Assembly: GCF_018873765.1 (NCBI RefSeq)
Contig: NC_057925.1
Span: 4,723,568-4,787,567 of the forward strand
Origin: Telopea speciosissima
Lineage: Eukaryota; Streptophyta; Magnoliopsida; Proteales; Proteaceae
DNA: 64,000 nt
Direction: 5' to 3'
Position numbers and translations under genes: made by a program. The notes under the pieces were generated by a model. The model searched no databases and was not told the DNA's origin. It worked only from the letters and a program-made list of their open reading frames with translations. How positions within the stretch are numbered: the stretch's first letter is position 1; each line of letters opens with the position of its first letter. This document shows, piece by piece, positions 22,124 through 34,200 of the stretch.

Positions 22124-23279
22124 GGGTTTTTAACAAATATCCCTTTGAAAATGCCCATTTATCCAAATGCTCCTCTATAACTTTTCTAATTGTAAATTCT
22201 TCCTTATTTTCACAACAGTATAGCATTTTGGTCCAGTTCATTAATCTGGGACGGTAGACGTTAGTTTTAAGAAATTTAATGACCAAAATGCCCTTCTGAT
22301 AAAATCCATCAAAATTAAAGAATAAAATGATCAAATTTGCCCTCATCTTCCCCAAATCGTTTAAGATTGAAACTGAAATTTTTCCCCCCAAATTGGTTAG
22401 AGATCAGATTTCGCGTTTGTCTTCAAAAGCATTTGCCAGATTTCGTACTTGTAATCACTAATCAGGAACTGTGATTGACAAGGTTTCACTAAATATAATA
22501 ATTAATGGTTAGACAAAATATAATGTGGAACTTAATGGATCTCATAATACGATATAATCTTGCTGAAACAATTGAAAGTGACAATGAAAGTAATCTAATA
22601 CACTCAATAAACTTGAAGTTCAACTTTAAGCTCCCAACATGGAAATTTCACATTGCTAAAGAATACAGGAAACAATTGACCTAAACTTCCACTTCCTCTG
22701 CTTCTTCTTTTAGTTAATGTAGAGGAGTTTATGAATGCCCCATGAGTTTGAATCCACTAGAAAGCTTTGTCTTCCCCTTCTTTGAACAGAGCCTGTGCAA
22801 GAAGTGGTCCCAGAAAATGTTAATTATTCCATCAGAAACACATTTTCTAGGACAACTCCTTCAATAAATATAGTCCAGAAAGAGTTTCCGGAAATATCAC
22901 CATTAAATGCATCTCTTATTCTTTCTAGATTTGCATCAGTTCTTCAAAGATCTTCATGGCAGAGGTGGGCAACCCAAGCAGCACATTTAAGCTTCTCCTG
23001 TCTTTCCCATGAGTACGAAATCTGATCTCTTGCTTGACAGATGGGTTCAAACCCTAACCAATTTGGGGGGAAATTTTTCAGTTTCAATCTTAAACGACTT
23101 GGGGAAGATGAGGGCAATTTGGTCATTAGATTTTCTAAAACTAACGTCTAACGTTCCAAATTAATGGACTGAACCAAAGTGCTACGTTGTTTTGAAAGTA
23201 GAGAGAGTTTGCAATTAGAAAAGTTGTAGGGGGATATTTAGACAAATGGACATTTTTTGAGGGACATTTGTTTAAAACC
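22124..23279. mobile_element. long inverted-repeat element upstream of RBP45
   Basis: Arms of about 300 bp (22124-22430) and 270 bp (23005-23279) are imperfect reverse complements. The left arm contains CAAATATCCC, ATAACTTTTCTAATTG, TAGACGTTAGTTTTA and CCCAAATCGTTTAAGATTGA; the right arm holds the complements in reverse order. The same arm text recurs near 53650-54170 and 42640. The 575-bp core has a 76-residue frame (22795-23025) preceded by an AG that looks like a splice acceptor; it may be a captured gene piece, unidentified. The size and arms suggest a MULE-like element; no TSD was found. The left edge is only 225 bp upstream of the RBP45 start codon. Confidence 0.6.
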
Positions 23280-24197
23280 ATTAATTTTATTAAGGGAGAG
23301 CATTCGCTATGAGGGAGCACGGGAGCCACGCAAATGTTGTGGCATCTCGGGGGGTTGGAATTTCAGTCTTTCATGGGGGCGGGGTGATCATTTCTCCCCC
23401 AGTGTGTTTGGGCGTGGCCTGCGGCCCTTTTCTACGCTTAGTAAGTGTCTTTACAGGCTTTGAGTGAACTCGTAGAAGGGAGATGTAACCATTTTTCAAA
23501 CTTTCGGAGCACGCGTCACACTAACCTCATCGCTTTTTCTCACGTGAGTTGAAATAGAAAAATATTTTTTTTAGTATCTTACCAAAAAAAAATTTTGAAA
23601 TAGATAAATATATGATTTTATGGCTTCCTAGGGGGAACGCCATACCTACATAGAAGAACCTCTAGTTTCATTTGCCTTATATAATAGTAAATTTTACATT
23701 TCAAGGTTGAAAAAAAAGAAAAGAAAGTTCTCTAAGCAAGCGGCATAGGTGAGCACACCAATAAAATGCGATAAAATGATATCCTACATAGAAAAGCAAA
23801 GAGGTCATTTCATGTGAGAAGGAAATGACTTAGAGAAACTTGTGCAACAAACAAAACCCAAGATTGGTTTCCGGCCATCTTATGGTCTCACACTCTTACT
23901 AGTATATTTGGAAGGCTTTTACATGCATGGTTGATTAGAAATTCATGAGATCTAAAAGGTCATCCACATGTTGGATTGTTGGAAGTGAATAATTGGTTGG
24001 CTGAAATTTAATTAAACTAGAGGCCAATACAAAACGATATTTTCAAGCAGAATACCCAAACCATTGAATTAGTGAATTTTTATCCGCTGCTGTGCCATCG
24101 CCAGGTGTGCACAGGTGGAGTCCACAGAAAGCCCACATGCATATGCATCCATAAGTAACCCTATAAATTCATTGGCTTTGGATTCCATTCAATAAGG
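23280..24197. other. intergenic stretch with a repeat fragment
   Basis: The block at 23325-23430 (GGCATCTCGGGG, TTTCATG.GGGCGGGG, GGGCGTGGC) is related to 54600-54690. 24076-24135 resembles one arm of the next MITE. Nothing else was recognised. Confidence 0.45.
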
Positions 24198-24339
24198 GAT
24201 TTTTATCCCCTGCTGTGCGCATCGTGCGACGTAGCAGCGGACATGTGTGCACAACGGGCCCCACTGTGCACACATGGCCACTGCTGCACTGCACGATGCG
24301 CACAACAGCCCGTCCAGTATTGGAGCGGATAAAAATCCA
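24198..24339. mobile_element. palindromic MITE, 9-bp TSD
   Basis: Almost wholly palindromic: GATTTTTATCC...TGTGCGCATCGTGC at the left mirrors GCACGATGCGCACA...GGATAAAAATCC at the right, around a GGGCCC-containing centre. It is flanked by a perfect 9-bp duplication TCAATAAGG (24189-24197 and 24340-24348), the length expected for Mutator-type elements. Confidence 0.85.
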
Positions 24340-24458
24340 TCAATAAGGGCCGCTCCTTTTTAAGGGGTGCTACCTATCATTTCATTTTCATGTTGTTTGC
24401 ATTAAATGAGGTTAGGTTTCAGGGGACTCAAATCCCCATTGATTTAATATAAATAGAT

Positions 24459-24840
24459 GGGTAAATTACATGTTACCCCCTGGTTTTTACACTAAACTCA
24501 AATCACCCTCTGATTTTTTTAAATATTTATCCGTCCCCTTCTACAGTAACGGTGTTAGTCTGCTATTAATTATTTATGTGAAAGGATTATTTTACCCTTG
24601 TATTAAAACATTAGAATTAAATTTATAATATTACCCTTCAAAATCTATGTTTAGATGTCAAAGGTAGCTTAGGGATTTAAATTTATTTAACTGGCTGACA
24701 TCATCACTTAACAACATAAAGCTACCGGTAGGGACTAATTTATCATATTGGGGTCAAATAAGGGGGTGATTTAAGTGTTTCAAAAACCAGGGGTGCTTTG
24801 AGTTTCGTTTGACAATCAGGGGGTGACATATAATTTACCC
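24459..24840. mobile_element. Mutator-type MITE, perfect 9-bp TSD
   Basis: The 382-bp element starts GGGTAAATTACATGTTACCC and ends with the near-complement GGGTGACATATAATTTACCC. It is flanked by a perfect 9-bp duplication TAAATAGAT (24450-24458 and 24841-24849). There is no coding region. The clean duplication and close termini suggest a fairly recent insertion. Confidence 0.9.
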
Positions 24841-25078
24841 TAAATAGATTTAGAAATAATCTAATTAGTTCTAAATAATCAAAATGATAGTCTCAAGTTC
24901 TCAACAATAGAAATGCATAATGCCATGAACTATAGATGTAAACCCATGCAAGGTATGTTTACCAAAAACAAAAAACCCATGCAAGGTATTATCTACGAAA
25001 TGTATTTTCCATGTTTGCATATATTTTTCCCTTTATAAGCCACACATTTGATAATTCTAAACATTAATAATGTACCTC

Positions 25079-25162
25079 TGCATTTTGGTGACTAAAACTA
25101 TAGGAAAAGAGAGTGCTACCTATGCATTTTGGTGACTAAAACTATAGGAAAAGAGAGTGCTC
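25079..25162. repeat. 44-bp tandem duplication
   Basis: Two copies, 44 bp apart, of a block that begins TGCATTTTGGTGACTAAAAC and ends AGAGAGTGCT, identical as far as I can see. Confidence 0.85.
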
Positions 25163-25552
25163 TTGGTGGTGTGCAACGTGCAACGTGCAACTCCTACATT
25201 GAGACACAGGGTTGCATGAAAGGACTGTCATGCCCTTAGGGAATTCTGTTTTTCCATGGATTGCGACGATCATTTTGTGCAGCCCTATGTTTAGGTGTAG
25301 GAGCTACATATTGTACATTACCAGGTAGCGTTCTTTTCCCGAAAACTATAATGGGTTTTACTTTTCAGATACCAGGCATATGTCAGCCAAAGGCCCTCAT
25401 GTTAGCGTTGGAATGACATCACAAATACCTTCTTCATACTATTTTTGTCTTTTACATTTCATGTAGACTATGGCAATTCCTTGTAATTAAGCATCATTAA
25501 TACACCAAGATTAATCGAAGTGTAATATTGAATATTGAAATCGTATTTTTTT

Positions 25553-25919
25553 GGCTAGAGGCTTAAATCTGCATCATATCCTTATTCTCTCTGACTCTAT
25601 GAGTGTCATTGCTTGTGTAAATAGATCTGTAGCAACGCCAGATTGGGCAGTGCGTTCGATTGTTGATGACATTGAATCTCTATGCTCCTCTTTTGATAGT
25701 GTTTCTTTTCAGTACATTCCTAGGACTGTAAATAGAGAAGTCCATATTCTAGCTAAAGGGGCTGCACTTTTGAAGCTTTCTAAGGTGTGGTAGTTGCATC
25801 CACCTCCTTTTTTAGTAAATCCTTCTTTACTGAAGGATAATTTGTTGATTCTTCTCTTTTTCTATAGATCTCGCTTGGTGGAGGCGTTACTCCACCTTCT
25901 CTTGACCAAAAAAAAAAAT
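25553..25919 (+). mobile_element. L1-type LINE, 5'-truncated, with poly-A tail and TSD
   Basis: The frame encodes LILSDSMSVIACVNR ... WAVRSIVDDIESLCSSFDSV ... YIPRTVNREVHILAKGAA, the end of the RNase H-like domain of plant L1 LINEs. After it comes a short 3' end (CTTGGTGGAGGCGTTACTCC) and a poly-A tail. Flanks ATCGTATTTTTT (from 25540) and ATCGTATTCTTT (25920-25931) form a target duplication. This is a short retroposed fragment, not a host gene. Confidence 0.85.
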
Positions 25920-26172
25920 ATCGTATTCTTTATTAAATTAAATCTTAACTTAATTGCACGAGGCCACTTTCGGTTTTTCATCTGTCCCTCACATGGTGTA
26001 TATATTTAAAGTAAGTAGAGTGTTTCCCATGATGCCAGTGAGGGGGAATCTCCAATGCCACGATAATGGTGGGGTAGAGAATGATATCATTTACATGGAG
26101 GCCACATGATCAAGGTAAGAGAGAGAAAACAATAAAAAAAAACACGTAAGAGGACAATAGTACATTGATGAC

Positions 26173-26684
26173 AGGGGTGTCAAAAGTTAGCACACACAAA
26201 TAGGCCCAACTGAAACCAACCAGGTAGTAAACGGTCTTGTGCCAACCTAGACCGATTATTATTCGGGCATTCGCATGCTTGGTTGAAGCCTGATGGGGGC
26301 TTGACCGAGTATTATACGGCCCAATGCCAACCTAGACCAATTATTGTTCAGGCGTTCACAATGCTTAGTTGTAGCCTGATGAGAATCCAACCGGGACCAA
26401 GACCAACCGTTTATGGTCCGATTAGCGCGTTTATAGTGTTATGGCCACTTACCCCCTATTTATAGCTTGAATAAACCAATTAGCCCATTAAAATTTTGAT
26501 TATAGCCTGATTCCTTGATTAATTTGATCTAGATTATGGATCCATAATAGACCGACCGAATATAATAAACATGTTTCTAGAAGATCTAATTAAATAAACA
26601 ATACGGTAATAATGTGGAACTTTAAATTGGTGGGGACCGATAAAGTCCAACGGAAAGCAATCAAGACTGACCAATTGACACCCC
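26173..26684. mobile_element. probable hAT-like element with GGGGTGTCAA termini
   Basis: Begins CAGGGGTGTCAA and ends AATTGACACCCCC, the common hAT-type MITE termini. Inside, a block of about 70 bp (GCCAACCTAGACC...AGCCTGATG) is present twice, at 26236-26296 and 26320-26385. The flanking 8-mers agree only in part (TGATG core). Confidence 0.5.
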
Positions 26685-26917
26685 CAGCTGATGTCATGGG
26701 AAATATTTCCATTAAAAATAATTAAACAGCACATGCATGGAAGTCTTTTTGGAGGCTTATTTCTATCCAACTGTTATAAGTAGTGTTGCAAGGTGAATAC
26801 ACAAAAATCAAGTATCTAAATACAAGAGAGAGGGTTGATTGCTATGGCTTTCCTAGTGGCTGTGCCCAATGTTGAGGTTTGAATAATGGGGTGGGGTTGG
26901 GTGGGGTGGGGAAGTTA

Positions 26918-27060
26918 CCTGCTTGGTACGGTTGTCTAGTTCCTCTCATAGGGAGGTGGAAATGACTATTTAACTCATTCGGGCAGTGTGTTTGGGCAGG
27001 GGAGTTAAGTTGTCATTTCTGGCCCCCTATGAGAGGGACCGGACAACTGTATCGGGCAAA
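26918..27060. repeat. hairpin MITE
   Basis: The left arm (GCTTGGTACGGTTGTC..., CCTCTCATAGGG, GAAATGAC) and the right arm (GTCATTTC, CCCTATGAGAGG, GACAACTGTATCGGGC) are reverse complements for about 58 bp. Confidence 0.7.
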
Positions 27061-27787
27061 GAACCGGAGACCATAATGATCTAGAGGGCAGGGGCATAGA
27101 AACAATTTTGGACTGGGCATAATATTGAGTGTCCAACCTTTTTTCTTTTTTATGAAAGTGTAATCACACAAACCACACACCAATCCCAAAAGGTTAATCG
27201 ACTTTTAGGATCATGGAATGGCGGATATATCAAGTGTCCAACCTTCTCCCAAAATAACCTGAAAGACATTGAGCCAAGCTTAAAAATCAGATCGAAACCA
27301 AAAAATCGTGATAAGAAATAGATAGTTGTCCTATATTCATATAAAAGCACATTTTTTTAAAATATTTATCAATATATTTACATGGTAAACCGAAACCATA
27401 CCGATAAGAAAAAATTGAATAAAATAGAACCCATATCAAAATCAAATTGAACCTGGTAAACCTCTATTGGATCATACTTTGGACTCACTTATTTTCACAT
27501 CAAAATCGATCCAAACCGACCAATTGACACCCCTACCATATACTATAATGACATTGTATCTCATGAGAACATATGCTCATTTTCAATAGCCTAAATTTTA
27601 TTGATTCTCACAAGACAAATAATAAAAAAAAGTGGACTAAAAGGAATCCTTCCTTGACCGTGGTCATGGGAAATCTCGGTCGATTTCATGTCAAACCAAG
27701 AGAGCTTCATCAATTAATTAATGGATGGATCTGAAATCTATTCAATAAATCAGATTCCGTTAAATAATTAATGGGAAAAAGATTTCT

Positions 27788-27935
27788 GTGTGGGAGTGTG
27801 GTCTACATCAGCACTACCATGACTACCATGAGTTTATCTCTCTCCTTCCTATGTGAAAAGACATCTCTAACCCCTTATTTTAAGAAGGAGAAAGAGGTAG
27901 ATACATGAGAGTGGTGGCATAGGCCACACTCCCAT
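27788..27935. repeat. hairpin MITE, GGGAGTGTGGCCTA family
   Basis: TGTGGGAGTGTGGTCTAC at the left mirrors GCATAGGCCACACTCCCA at the right. Two more members lie at 48507-48640 and 60488-60598. Confidence 0.68.
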
Positions 27936-28296
27936 AATTAATTATAATCCGCCGCAGGGTTACACCGCACCGCAGGGTATGCGCATCACACGCATTCGTG
28001 CAAACTAGCAGCGGAATGAAGTTCTTCGTTTTGCCTCACCTGATAAATTTGCGGTTGGTCTTTACTGTTAATAGCAAATCGGCAATATCGTTTCATCTCT
28101 TTTTCCTTTCCTACAAATGGGGAAGCTGTGATTGCAGCAGAGAGAGGTTGACAACATCTATGATCTACCGAATATCCCGAACTCATATTATTTAGTAACT
28201 ATCAATCTCTGTTTTCCGGTTTTTCTCCAATCCTTCTCTTCTACACTCGCTGTAATCTCTCCCTTTCTACCGGGCTCTTCCTTGGCTGTTGAAGCT

Positions 28297-31200
28297 ATGG
28301 ATATCGTAGCCGCTGCTGTTGTTGTTCCTCTGGGTTTGTTATTTCTTCTTTCGGGTCTCATCGTTAATCTCATACAAGTAAGTAGAAAAACGGTAGCTTC
28401 ATCATTCCTGTTTTATTGGGTTCCCTTTAAATATCTTTTTTTTGTAGCTTAATTTATGGATATGTTCAATGCCGATGTTTGCCGTTTGGTTCTAGGGATT
28501 TGTTTGTTCTTGGTTTTGCGAGGGAATATAGGCCTACCTGTATTGTTTTGGTGAATGATTCGGGTTTGCTGAGGATTTTGTGTTGTTGATTTATAATTAT
28601 TGTTGGATTTTAAGTATCTGGTTTTGGGGGCATTTGCCTTTTCCTTCCGGGGATTAAAAGTTGGGGTTGTAATCTTTCTATATGCAGTATGGTGGAGCTT
28701 GAATTTATTTTTTTCCCTTAACTATTATTGCTTGGTTTATTTATCTTTTTTAGCCAAATATTTTCACTATATATAAGAATTGACTGTCTGTTATATTAGA
28801 TTTAGTATACGGGGACTGGATTGTATGGTCATTGATTTGTGTTGGGATCCATTGACAACGGCCAACTCTAAGCATCCCTATCCCTGCTATTCCTTATTTC
28901 CTTTTTTCAGGCATTATGCTTCATTATTGTTCGCCCACGGTCAAAAAACATGTACAGGAAGATTAACAGAGTAGTGGCAGAGCTGCTGTGGCTGGAGCTT
29001 GTATGGCTCATTGACTGGTGGGCAGGGGTTAAGGTATTTAACAAATTTTCAGTTCATGTGATCTTTATGCTTTACTATTTTATTGCTTTACAAATGATTC
29101 AACTCATACTAATTGGAATCATTCATTCAATGTTTCTTTGTATTGCATGTGTTTCTTTAGCCCATGCATAGTGGCATAGGCTCTGAGTTGTATCTGGAAA
29201 AAAAATACCTTTATGTTTAAATGCATCGACACCAGAACCTTTTGAATCAAGTAATTTGCATTCCCCAACCCCACCATGCCTGCATGTGGGTGGGGCTGCA
29301 TTTTTTTTTGGCTTTGTTTCTTTTGCATGCTATAGCCATACTAATGTGCATGGAAATTGTGTTTTGATAAGTTCTCACAGTGAAGTGCCAGTCTTTCACA
29401 TTTATATGATTAATGAGTAATTTGCTACAGACACCAATCCATAGCCACTTTCTGCTACAAATTGATATTTACCAGAAAGTAGTTTGTATTAATAAACAGC
29501 ATCTCTAGCAAGTCAATGGAATTAAAAATGGGACCATGATGGAGTGTTAGCTAGTGATAATTCTTACACTTAGCATCAAGATTGGCTTGGGTATCAGTTT
29601 CTTCTCCTTTTCCCAAATAATGTACGAGGCTGGACAATCCCCCTCTTTAGAAAAGGTGAACAATGCTTTGTTGGATATAGGTGAGTAATTTGGACCCATT
29701 TGGATTGGTAATGCATTGAGGTAGTGTGAGGGTCTTCCTAATATTTGGAGGATTTGCAAACATGAATCTAAGAAAGTGGAGGCTTTATCTTTACTTGGAG
29801 GGTTAAAGTCTCTTGAAGACTTTTGCTTCATAACCTTGTTTTTGGAAGGGTTAGTGAAATGCTGTTTGTCGCATTAAACTTGCTATATGAGTCTTGATGT
29901 TTGGGTTTGGAGAGGTTTTACAGGTTGTGGATTGGTGTTGGGGCTCAAGGATCTGATTAAAATATATATTTTCTGTTGCCATTGCCTATTAATTTTATGT
30001 TGGCTCAGGTACTACTTTCAATGGTGTGGTGGTAGGATTACATGGAATGCCACTTTTTAGGTGTCAGCTTAATGATTGGAAGGTGAGGAGATGTGTAATT
30101 ATGCTCTATATATATTGGAAGAGACTAGGAGTAAGGACATAGGTGATGGTGTAAGGGTATGGGCGGAAAGTGACAGGGGACCTTTCTTGTTTGGCTCTTT
30201 TACAAATCTTTGGTGTGCTGAGGAGAGCGCTAATCCATTGTAAATCTTAGCTGATTCCTGTCTTGCTTAGTGTGGGAGCATTTATGTGGATCCTTGCTTG
30301 AGGGAAGGTGCTTGTTCTATACAACCTGAAGACAACAGGGTTCTATCTGCAAATTGATGTTTTATGTGCATGGAAGTGGGGCAAGTTTAAGTCATCAATT
30401 CATAGGTTGTAGGTGGGGGGTGTTGTATGGGGATATTTCATTACACTGTTTGATGTACATTGGTGCTTAGGTAGTTTAAACACTGATTTTTGCTACATTT
30501 GTGTCGATAGTGTTTGACTCTTGGCTAAAATGAGATTCCAAGAATCTTTAAGTGCACATTTATTGAGTGAAATACTATTGCAACTGCTTTTCCTCTCTTG
30601 ACCCTTATACTTGCATTTGGATTCTAGAGCAGCCAAAGGCTTTGTTTTGGTTGCAGATTCCAAAATTTTTTTGTGGAGGGGGGGTGGGTTAATGTAGCTC
30701 TAGATAGGAGAAGGATCCTACTAGAGGCCAAGCAACAGGATCTAAAAGGGGGCTGCTGGTTCGAATGGGCAGAATTAGGGTTTTAGGTCAATTTCTAGGG
30801 TTTAGGGTAGGGTAATGAGAATATAGTTTATATGATAAAACTAGGCAGGCTTTAGGGAATTTAATGAGCTAGGTTTGGTTAGATTTGAATAAGATTTTAA
30901 ATTTCAGAAAATTTAGGGTTAGGGTTTCGGGTTTTGGAAATAGGAAAACAGCCAAAACTAGGGTTTAAGATGGGATTTTGGGGTAGGGCTTTGGATCGAG
31001 TGTAGGGGACAGTGGGAGGGACGTTCGAACCAAGTTTGGGCTGGTTATGATGGTTAGATTAGGCTGTGAAAATTTTAGGGTTTGTAGGGCTTTAATGGAG
31101 GTTAATGGGAGCTAGGGTTTTAATGGATAAATGGGGCTGTAGGCTAGGTCGAGTCTAAGTGATGCAGCTCCAAGTAGGAAGAAGAAGAAGAAGAAGAAGT

Positions 31201-34200
31201 CCTGAACTTAGGGCTTGATTAGGGAGCTGCAGAGTAGGTTTATTTGCTAGTATTCTCCGTACTTAGCTTTATTTTTCTGTTTTTAGATTGAACCGGTTTA
31301 GAATTGGTTGTATCCAATTGGTTCAAGTGGTCCAATTTAAGTTAATTAGTTAATTAGCTCTTAACCTAAGTTAGTAGGGGTATCTTAGTCAATTTACTGT
31401 TTTTAATTTGTAGTAGGACTTGGCATTAGCCATATTATAAATATAATAAATCGTGGAGGCTCCCCCACATTGAATTTTGATTAAAAAAAAGACTGTTTGC
31501 TGCTGCTCCTTTGTGAGTGTATATCCTTGTGGAACTCAATTTTCAATTTTCAATTTTCAAAAAAAAGACTGATTGCGACTCCTTGCATTGAGAAGATCGG
31601 GAGGTTTCCTCAATTTTCAAGCTGTTGCCGATGGATTCTTGCTGTAAGTTTGAATTTTTAAATTCTGTTTTCATTCCTTTTCCTTCCCCACAATCGATAC
31701 CCCTTTATTTTTATTTGATTTTCCCCATAAACCCTAATCTGACATTGTCTCTGTGAAACCCTAGAACCTGTCCAGCCTTCATCCTACATCTGTTTTTCAC
31801 CAAAATCAGATCACAGCCTCCCCATACCAATCCCTCCACTCGACCAGACCTGCAGCCCATTCTGATCAGTCGAAACCCTTGTTTTCAGCCTAGATTCTAA
31901 ACCCTAAAACCCAAACCCTAACCCTAAATATTCTGGAAATTGAATTTTGTTTCAAAACTTGTTAAAATCTATTTTAATAGCTTCCCCTAAGCCTGCCTAT
32001 TAAAATCAGATATACATTACCCCATTTCCCCATACCTAACCCTAGAATTTAACCTAAAAACCCTAATTCTGCCCAATCAAACCAGCAGCCTTTTTTAAGA
32101 TCCTATTGCTTGGCCTCTAGTGGAATTTTTCTCCTATCTAGAGCTACATTACTAAGAGGTGGTATGAGGGAGCTGTGGTCTGAATTTGGTTGAATTCTGA
32201 TAATGGATGAAGGTTGGATGAAACTTAGATGACCTAGGGTTTTACGGGAATTGATGGGGATGAAGTAGGTTTAGGTTGGAGGATTAGAAACAGAATTGGG
32301 TCTCAAACTTACAGTAGAATCCACTGGCAGCAAGCTTGGACAGCAGAGAAGGATAGAACCACCTTAAATCTTAGGGACCCTCCCAGCCGTCACGACGTAA
32401 GGAGTCGTAGGAGATCCACCTACCCTTTCTTCCTTGATAGAACCACAAGGCAAACACTCACAAGAAGCAGCAGCAGCAGCAACAATGGTAGCATACACGA
32501 GTTTTTTAATTCATAAAACTTGTGGGGGAGCCTCCCACGATTTAACTTTTATGATAAAAGGCTAATAGCCAAATCCTAATACAATCTAAACACTTTCCTC
32601 ACTTAAATCGTGGAAGAGAATGACTACAATAAAACAGTAAAAAGACCTAATTGTCCCTAACAACTTAAAATAAAAGACTTAATTAAAATCACTTAAATTG
32701 AACCAATTGGATACAACCAATTTGAACCGGTTCAATTAAAAAACATAAAAATAGACTAAGTATTGGGCTAATCCCGTATGCAACCTATGTACCCTTAGTT
32801 TAGGCTCATTAAACTCGCCTATTACATAGAAAACCCTTGGGATCAAAGGCCCAACATATATATATCCCAACCCTAGACTTATTTCTAAAGAAATAAGCCC
32901 ATTTCGATGATGAATCTGCATCAGGGTGGGGGGAGTGAGGACTACAGTGAGGATTTGTCTCCTTGGTATTGCGCTATTTAATATGGGACAAACTTTAGGC
33001 AGGTTCATCTAGAGTGATTCTAAAGTTTATTTCTTTATATTAAAACCCTAAAGTATTAAGAGCCCATTTGGTTCCAAAATTGCCCTATTACTTGAGACGA
33101 AATTCTTTTTAAAAGGATAATAAAATGCAAAGTGGTAATAAATGCAAGGGTTAATTTGGTAAATTTCTTAGGATTCCATAGTTTAATATGTTTAGTGGAC
33201 AAAAGCATTTGGGACAGCAAAAAAAAGGGAAGGAGGACTGCCTTTGCGGGATGGGTATTTGGTTGTCAATATCAGGCTTCCTTCTTCCCCCACCCCCACC
33301 CCAAAAAAAATAATCTAAGAACAACATTTTTTCTTTTAGAGAGTAAAGAGATTGCTTTTTTACTTTTCTCTGATGAAGAAAATGCGTTAGTGACATGCAC
33401 AGCCTTCATGATCTGCATCTATGTGATTTAAGTTATCTGCATCTTGAGAAGTGCATCTATTGAAACTATTCTGGTCAGCATCTAATTTCTAAATTTTATT
33501 TATCAATTTATTTTTAAAAAAATGCTTGACTGGAGAATAAACTTCTGGCTACAGGTACAACTGTTCACAGATACCGAAACTTTTCGATTAATGGGTAAGT
33601 TGGATACATTTTCCTATTTGAACTAGTAATTATTGTACCTTTCCCATAAGTTACTGATTAGCTAGTTTTAGTATTGTTGCTAATATTGGAGAATTCACCA
33701 GGTAAAGAACATGCACTTCTCATATCCAATCACCGTAGTGACATTGATTGGCTTGTTGGATGGGTTCTAGCTCAGGTGCTTATTCTTGTCTTGTATCATT
33801 GTGGGTGCAATATGTGTGCTACCACACACGCACAGATTGGTCTCTTATCATGCTTTCTATATCTTGCAGGTTGTTGGTGTTGTGTTTTTTCTTTCCCCCC
33901 TTTTTTCCCCCCTTTTGACTAATTAGTAACTCAGCCTACTTGTAACAGCGTTCAGGTTGCCTTGGTAGCACTTTAGCTGTCATGAAGAAATCATCAAAAT
34001 TCCTTCCAGTGAGTTTCCAATTTTAGTTTGAAGTGATGCCTTATCATTTGACTAGTCAAACACTACTCCAATTTTTGCCAAGGGACAATTAATAGCTATT
34101 TTTTCGGGTCAAACTTAAAATTATATTCACATCTGAGTAAAATTATTAGTCTGGACATCTTGTCACAGTCCATGAGTATGGCAACTGTCAGTAAAATGTA

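Noticed and set aside
31905-31930. Telomere-like CCCTAAACCC repeats
   Set aside because: Only a few irregular units, and they lie within the arm of an inverted repeat; not an interstitial telomere array.
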